Shown piece after piece: positions 5,193 through 8,394 of a DNA stretch of 8,394 nt. The stretch comes from Bacteroidales bacterium (lineage in GTDB: Bacteria > Bacteroidota > Bacteroidia > Bacteroidales > NBLH01). The position numbers and the translations under genes were made by a program. How positions within the stretch are numbered: position 1 is the first letter of the stretch; each line of letters starts with the position of its first letter. Below the pieces are notes generated by a model. The model saw only the letters and a list, made by a program, of their open reading frames with translations. It did not search any database and had not been told where the DNA came from. The stretch lies in contig JALWNR010000010.1 of NCBI GenBank assembly GCA_027083715.1, positions 1 through 8,394 on the forward strand. The letters run 5' to 3'.

Positions 5193-7612
5193 CTTAATAA
5201 TTTTTTCAAACCTGAATAAAACCCTACGCGTATGCGTTCAAAAATATTTTTCTTTTCATGACCACCTTCAAAATATCCTTGCCCATCGCCATATCCGTAT
5301 CCATGACTGTAACCATAGTTAAAACCATAACCTTTCTTTAATCCGTAAATAGCGGATTGATTCACATCATTAAAAATAATTCCCATATTTTGAACCCTAT
5401 CTGATACGTATATTTCATCAAGTACATCAAGTACATTTTTAGGTGAATAGTTTTGCCGAAGAACAAATAGATTTACATCGGCATATTTTGACAGTAAAAA
5501 TGTATCTGCCACATAAGCAACCGGTGGTGTATCTATAATTATATAATCAAATTTTGTTTTTAAGGTCTTTATTAATTCCTCCATTTTAGCTTGTTCAATC
5601 AGCTCTGCCGGATTTGGCGGTATTTCGCCCGAAGGAATAATGTACAAATTATTTATTCTTGTTTTAATAATAATTTCATCAAGTGTATTATAGTTTGTCA
5701 GGTACGAACTTAGACCTATATGATGACTAACTCCTAGCGCTGAATGAACGGTAGGTTTGCGTAAATCCAAACCAATAAGTAGTGTTTTTTTGTTTCCTTT
5801 AGCAAATAAAGTTGCTAAATTAACCGAAATAAACGATTTTCCTTCGCCGCTTAATGTAGAACTGATTAAAATTACCGCATGATCTTTATTTTTCAGTAAA
5901 AAATTCAACTGTATTTTAAGTGCTCTGAACGATTCTGTTATAGGTGATTTTGTATAGTTTTCAACAGGAACTTTATTGCCCATAACATTTTGGCTAATTG
6001 CACCTACCAAAGGTATTTTAGTGGCTTTTTCAATTTCGCTTTTATCAATTATTTTATTATTAAAAAAATCAATACCTACAATTATTAAGATAGGAATCAA
6101 TAAGGCAATTAATATAAACTTTGATCCGGATTGTTCAGATTTTGCCGATTTAACAACATTTTCATCGCGGGCAATATCCAGTATTTTTGCTCCGGGGCTA
6201 TTGGATGCCATGGTTATTCCTGCTTCCGTTCTTCTTTCAAGTAAAAAAGAGTAAATATTGTCATGCAATTGGTAACGCCTTTGAATGTTTTTAATTTGTC
6301 TTTCTACTGAGGGTATTTTACGTAATTTTGCATTGATAACTCCTATTTTTTGATTAATCTCATTAATACTGTAATCAGTTGCTTGAATACTTGTAACTAT
6401 ATGTTTTGCAACATCCTCTTTTACTTTTTTTATTTGAAGATTAAGAATATCAAAATTTGGAGTATTGGACTTAACATCATATTTTAAGACCTCTGATTGT
6501 GATTTAAGTTTTTGATATTCAGCTATTTGCGATGTTAAAACAGGGTCGTCTATATTTAATAGCATTGGTGATATTACTTCGGGCATTTCAGAACTTTCGC
6601 CCATATTGTTTTTCAGATATTGGTAAAAGTTCTTTTTTAATTTCAGCATTTTTAATTCTTCTTGTAGCTGTGCCAAGTCATCAAAAAGCATTTCACCTTC
6701 TTTATTTATGTCCAACACTTGGTTACTTTGTTTAAATACCTGTAAACTGTCTTCCGTAACGGCTATTGAATCAACAACACTTGACAACTGCTTATCAATA
6801 AATTTAATGGTATTGATAACAATTCGATTTTTTTCGTCCAAACGGTTTCGCAAATATATTTCAACTATTTTGTTTAAGTAATTATTAATTCTTCGAGGTA
6901 CTGTACCATCAATCCAAAGCCATAAAATAGAACTGTTTTGGCTGCGAACATCAACATTCAGACGGTTTGAAAACGAATTTACTAAAGAATGAAAATTATT
7001 TTTATAAAAATAATATTGTTGTCCTGAGAGTTTCTTATAATCAATATTTTTATTCTTGTTTTTTACAATCTTAAAATTTAACAAATCGGATGTAAAATGT
7101 GCTCCAAATCTTAATTCTTTACTAATTTCAAGGTTTTCAATATCAATCCTGAATTTATTTTCATCAATAAAAGTTAAAAAGCATTTTATGCCGGAAACAA
7201 ATGTTTTTCCTGAATCAGGAATTACAATAAAAGGTGTATTTTGATACAAATCAATATCGCTTCTGAATTTTTCATACTTAAAATAAGAAATCTCAAAATC
7301 GAGCTCTTTTAACGTTTGTTCACTCAATGTGTATGATTTGAGTACACCAATTTCGTTTTCAATATTTTTTCGATTATCAAATAGCTGTAATCCACCAACA
7401 ACCCTCTGGGTACTTTGAAGTTCATCTTTAAGCATTATGGTAGCATGGGTAGAGTAGGTATTTACATTGTATCTGCCTGAAATATATTTATATCCAAAAA
7501 CAACAACAAATGATAAAACAAAAAGATACCAATAAGCAATCGCTTTAAGTATGTATTTTTTTACATCAAAATTTGAATTATCTTGCTTGATTGATAATTG
7601 TTCTTGTTCCAT
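5189..7612 (-). CDS. Polysaccharide co-polymerase / BY-type tyrosine autokinase (Wzc-like)
   Basis: Inner-membrane protein of 807 aa that controls chain length and export of a capsule or exopolysaccharide by cycles of tyrosine autophosphorylation. The N-terminal Wzz-like part has a first membrane segment (about 24-42). A long periplasmic region has coiled-coil stretches (about 265-330 and 390-460) and ends in the PSVERQIKNIQRRYQL block (434-449). A second membrane segment (about 498-515) leads to the cytoplasmic kinase. The oligomerisation motif is E560-SF-R563-AL-K566. Walker A is SGEGKS (588-593, Lys592), Walker A' is LLIGLDLRKP (Asp616), and Walker B is YIIIDTPP (Asp694). The tail (756-780) has seven tyrosines separated mostly by glycines, the expected phosphorylation cluster. 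All key residues are present. It is encoded 3 bp after the Wza-like gene, almost certainly in the same operon. The cognate phosphatase and polymerase genes are not in the window. Confidence 0.95.
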   Translation of the reverse strand: MEQEQLSIKQDNSNFDVKKYILKAIAYWYLFVLSFVVVFGYKYISGRYNVNTYSTHATIMLKDELQSTQRVVGGLQLFDNRKNIENEIGVLKSYTLSEQTLKELDFEISYFKYEKFRSDIDLYQNTPFIVIPDSGKTFVSGIKCFLTFIDENKFRIDIENLEISKELRFGAHFTSDLLNFKIVKNKNKNIDYKKLSGQQYYFYKNNFHSLVNSFSNRLNVDVRSQNSSILWLWIDGTVPRRINNYLNKIVEIYLRNRLDEKNRIVINTIKFIDKQLSSVVDSIAVTEDSLQVFKQSNQVLDINKEGEMLFDDLAQLQEELKMLKLKKNFYQYLKNNMGESSEMPEVISPMLLNIDDPVLTSQIAEYQKLKSQSEVLKYDVKSNTPNFDILNLQIKKVKEDVAKHIVTSIQATDYSINEINQKIGVINAKLRKIPSVERQIKNIQRRYQLHDNIYSFLLERRTEAGITMASNSPGAKILDIARDENVVKSAKSEQSGSKFILIALLIPILIIVGIDFFNNKIIDKSEIEKATKIPLVGAISQNVMGNKVPVENYTKSPITESFRALKIQLNFLLKNKDHAVILISSTLSGEGKSFISVNLATLFAKGNKKTLLIGLDLRKPTVHSALGVSHHIGLSSYLTNYNTLDEIIIKTRINNLYIIPSGEIPPNPAELIEQAKMEELIKTLKTKFDYIIIDTPPVAYVADTFLLSKYADVNLFVLRQNYSPKNVLDVLDEIYVSDRVQNMGIIFNDVNQSAIYGLKKGYGFNYGYSHGYGYGDGQGYFEGGHEKKNIFERIRVGFYSGLKKLLS

Positions 7613-7615
7613 AAA

Positions 7616-8386
7616 TTATTTTAAATTTAAAATTAGCAATACCATAGTAATGGTTGATGTTAAGGTTGTTAAAATTAGTGTATAATCACTGATATTCATA
7701 CGAAATGTTTTATTGGCAACCGGTTCCACTATAACCATATCATAGGGCAATAAATAAAACTTATCCGAACTCAGCAAACTTCTTTTAGTTAAATCTATCC
7801 TGAACGTTTTCGTTCCGTTTTCTGTTTTTCGTACAATCAATATATTTCTTTTATCTCCGTAATCACTAATTCCTCCTGCTAATGCTATGGCATCCAAAAT
7901 GTTAATATTGTCTTGCATTACTGATACCCTTCCTTGTTTATTTACTTCGCCCAAAAAATCAAGATAAAAACTTACCAGTTTTAAATTTGCGATAGCATTG
8001 TTTAAATGTTGGTTTGTTTTTTCTTGTAAGAGTTGGTTTGCCTCTTTAACGGTAAGTCCTTCAACTTTTAAACTACCTAAAACAGGTACTTGAATATATC
8101 CGGTATCGTTAACTGTAAAGCCATCTAAATAAAAATTTGAATTTTGTATGTTACTGGTTCCTGTCGTTGTTCTTCCAATATTAAAATATTCGTTAATTTC
8201 TTTATTGGTAGAGGTAATTTTAATGTACAAAATATCCTGTTTTTGAATTATATAGTCAGCAGGAATATTTTCATATTCATAAATTTGTTCAAATACTTCA
8301 TTTTTATCTTGTATATATTTAATACTTTTTGAAATGCAAGAGGGGAATAATAGAATAGTAAGTATTATGAGCAAAATATTTTTCAT
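7616..8386 (-). CDS. Wza-like polysaccharide export lipoprotein
   Basis: Outer-membrane-associated polysaccharide export protein of 256 aa, partner of the kinase encoded 3 bp downstream. The N-terminus is a lipoprotein signal with a lipobox ending at Cys17 (LLFPSC). A polysaccharide export domain follows (about 44-137), with DYIIQKQDILYIKI and GYIQVPVLGSLKVEGLTVKEA. An SLBB-type domain begins at FLGEVNKQGRVSV (about 144) and runs through DAIALAGGISDYGDKRNILIVR. A hydrophobic C-terminal helix (about 232-254, YTLILTTLTSTITMVLLIL) may insert into the outer membrane. The protein is shorter than E. coli Wza but normal for Bacteroidota. The ATG start is 8 bp from the window edge, so the promoter or upstream operon genes cannot be seen. 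Confidence 0.93.
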   Translation of the reverse strand: MKNILLIILTILLFPSCISKSIKYIQDKNEVFEQIYEYENIPADYIIQKQDILYIKITSTNKEINEYFNIGRTTTGTSNIQNSNFYLDGFTVNDTGYIQVPVLGSLKVEGLTVKEANQLLQEKTNQHLNNAIANLKLVSFYLDFLGEVNKQGRVSVMQDNINILDAIALAGGISDYGDKRNILIVRKTENGTKTFRIDLTKRSLLSSDKFYLLPYDMVIVEPVANKTFRMNISDYTLILTTLTSTITMVLLILNLK

Positions 8387-8394
8387 TTTAATAA

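Noticed and set aside
5976..6254. 92-aa plus-strand open frame opposite the kinase gene
   Set aside because: It is a shadow of the strongly supported kinase frame, with low-complexity hydrophobic composition and no recognisable domain.

Overview
The window looks like chromosomal DNA from an AT-rich member of the Bacteroidota. Four things point there. There is an ECF sigma factor followed by a FecR-type anti-sigma factor with a DUF4974-like C-terminus. A secreted nuclease carries a C-terminal type IX secretion (T9SS) sorting domain. A carboxypeptidase-regulatory-like outer-surface protein is present, as is a Wza/Wzc-type capsule pair with a Tyr/Gly-rich kinase tail. Start codons lack Shine-Dalgarno sequences and have A/T-rich upstream regions, and one promoter fits the Bacteroidota pattern (-33 TTG, -7 TAnnTTTG).

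Layout. Positions 1-196 hold no convincing gene; positions 8-108 form a large imperfect palindromic element. A minus-strand block follows: fecR-like anti-sigma (197-1036) and its ECF sigma factor (1119-1664), transcribed sigma first. The 218-bp gap upstream of the sigma gene is dense in signals. Read in the minus direction it holds a long hairpin (1861-1818), a promoter (1790-1759) overlapping an inverted repeat, and a 5'-leader stem-loop (1746-1678) that pairs without interruption only in minus-strand RNA. Next is a 424-aa exported protein with a carboxypeptidase-regulatory-like domain (1883-3157, minus). A divergent region of about 156 bp separates it from two plus-strand genes: an endonuclease I-family nuclease with a T9SS sorting domain (3314-4372) and, 10 bp later, a 269-aa protein with an Imm53-like N-terminal half and an unrecognised C-terminal half (4383-5192). 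The last third is a minus-strand polysaccharide export pair: a Wza-like lipoprotein (7616-8386) and a Wzc-like tyrosine autokinase (5189-7612), 3 bp apart.

How the genes relate. Sigma and anti-sigma should form a cell-surface signalling switch, but the TonB-dependent receptor that normally feeds it is not visible. The Wza/Wzc pair is the export and polymerisation-control module of an exopolysaccharide or capsule cluster that probably continues beyond position 8394. The nuclease and the Imm53-like gene may be co-transcribed. Their pairing, and the two-part structure of the Imm53-like protein, are the least explained parts of the window and the best candidates for something undescribed. No tRNA, rRNA, CRISPR array, transposase or origin was seen.
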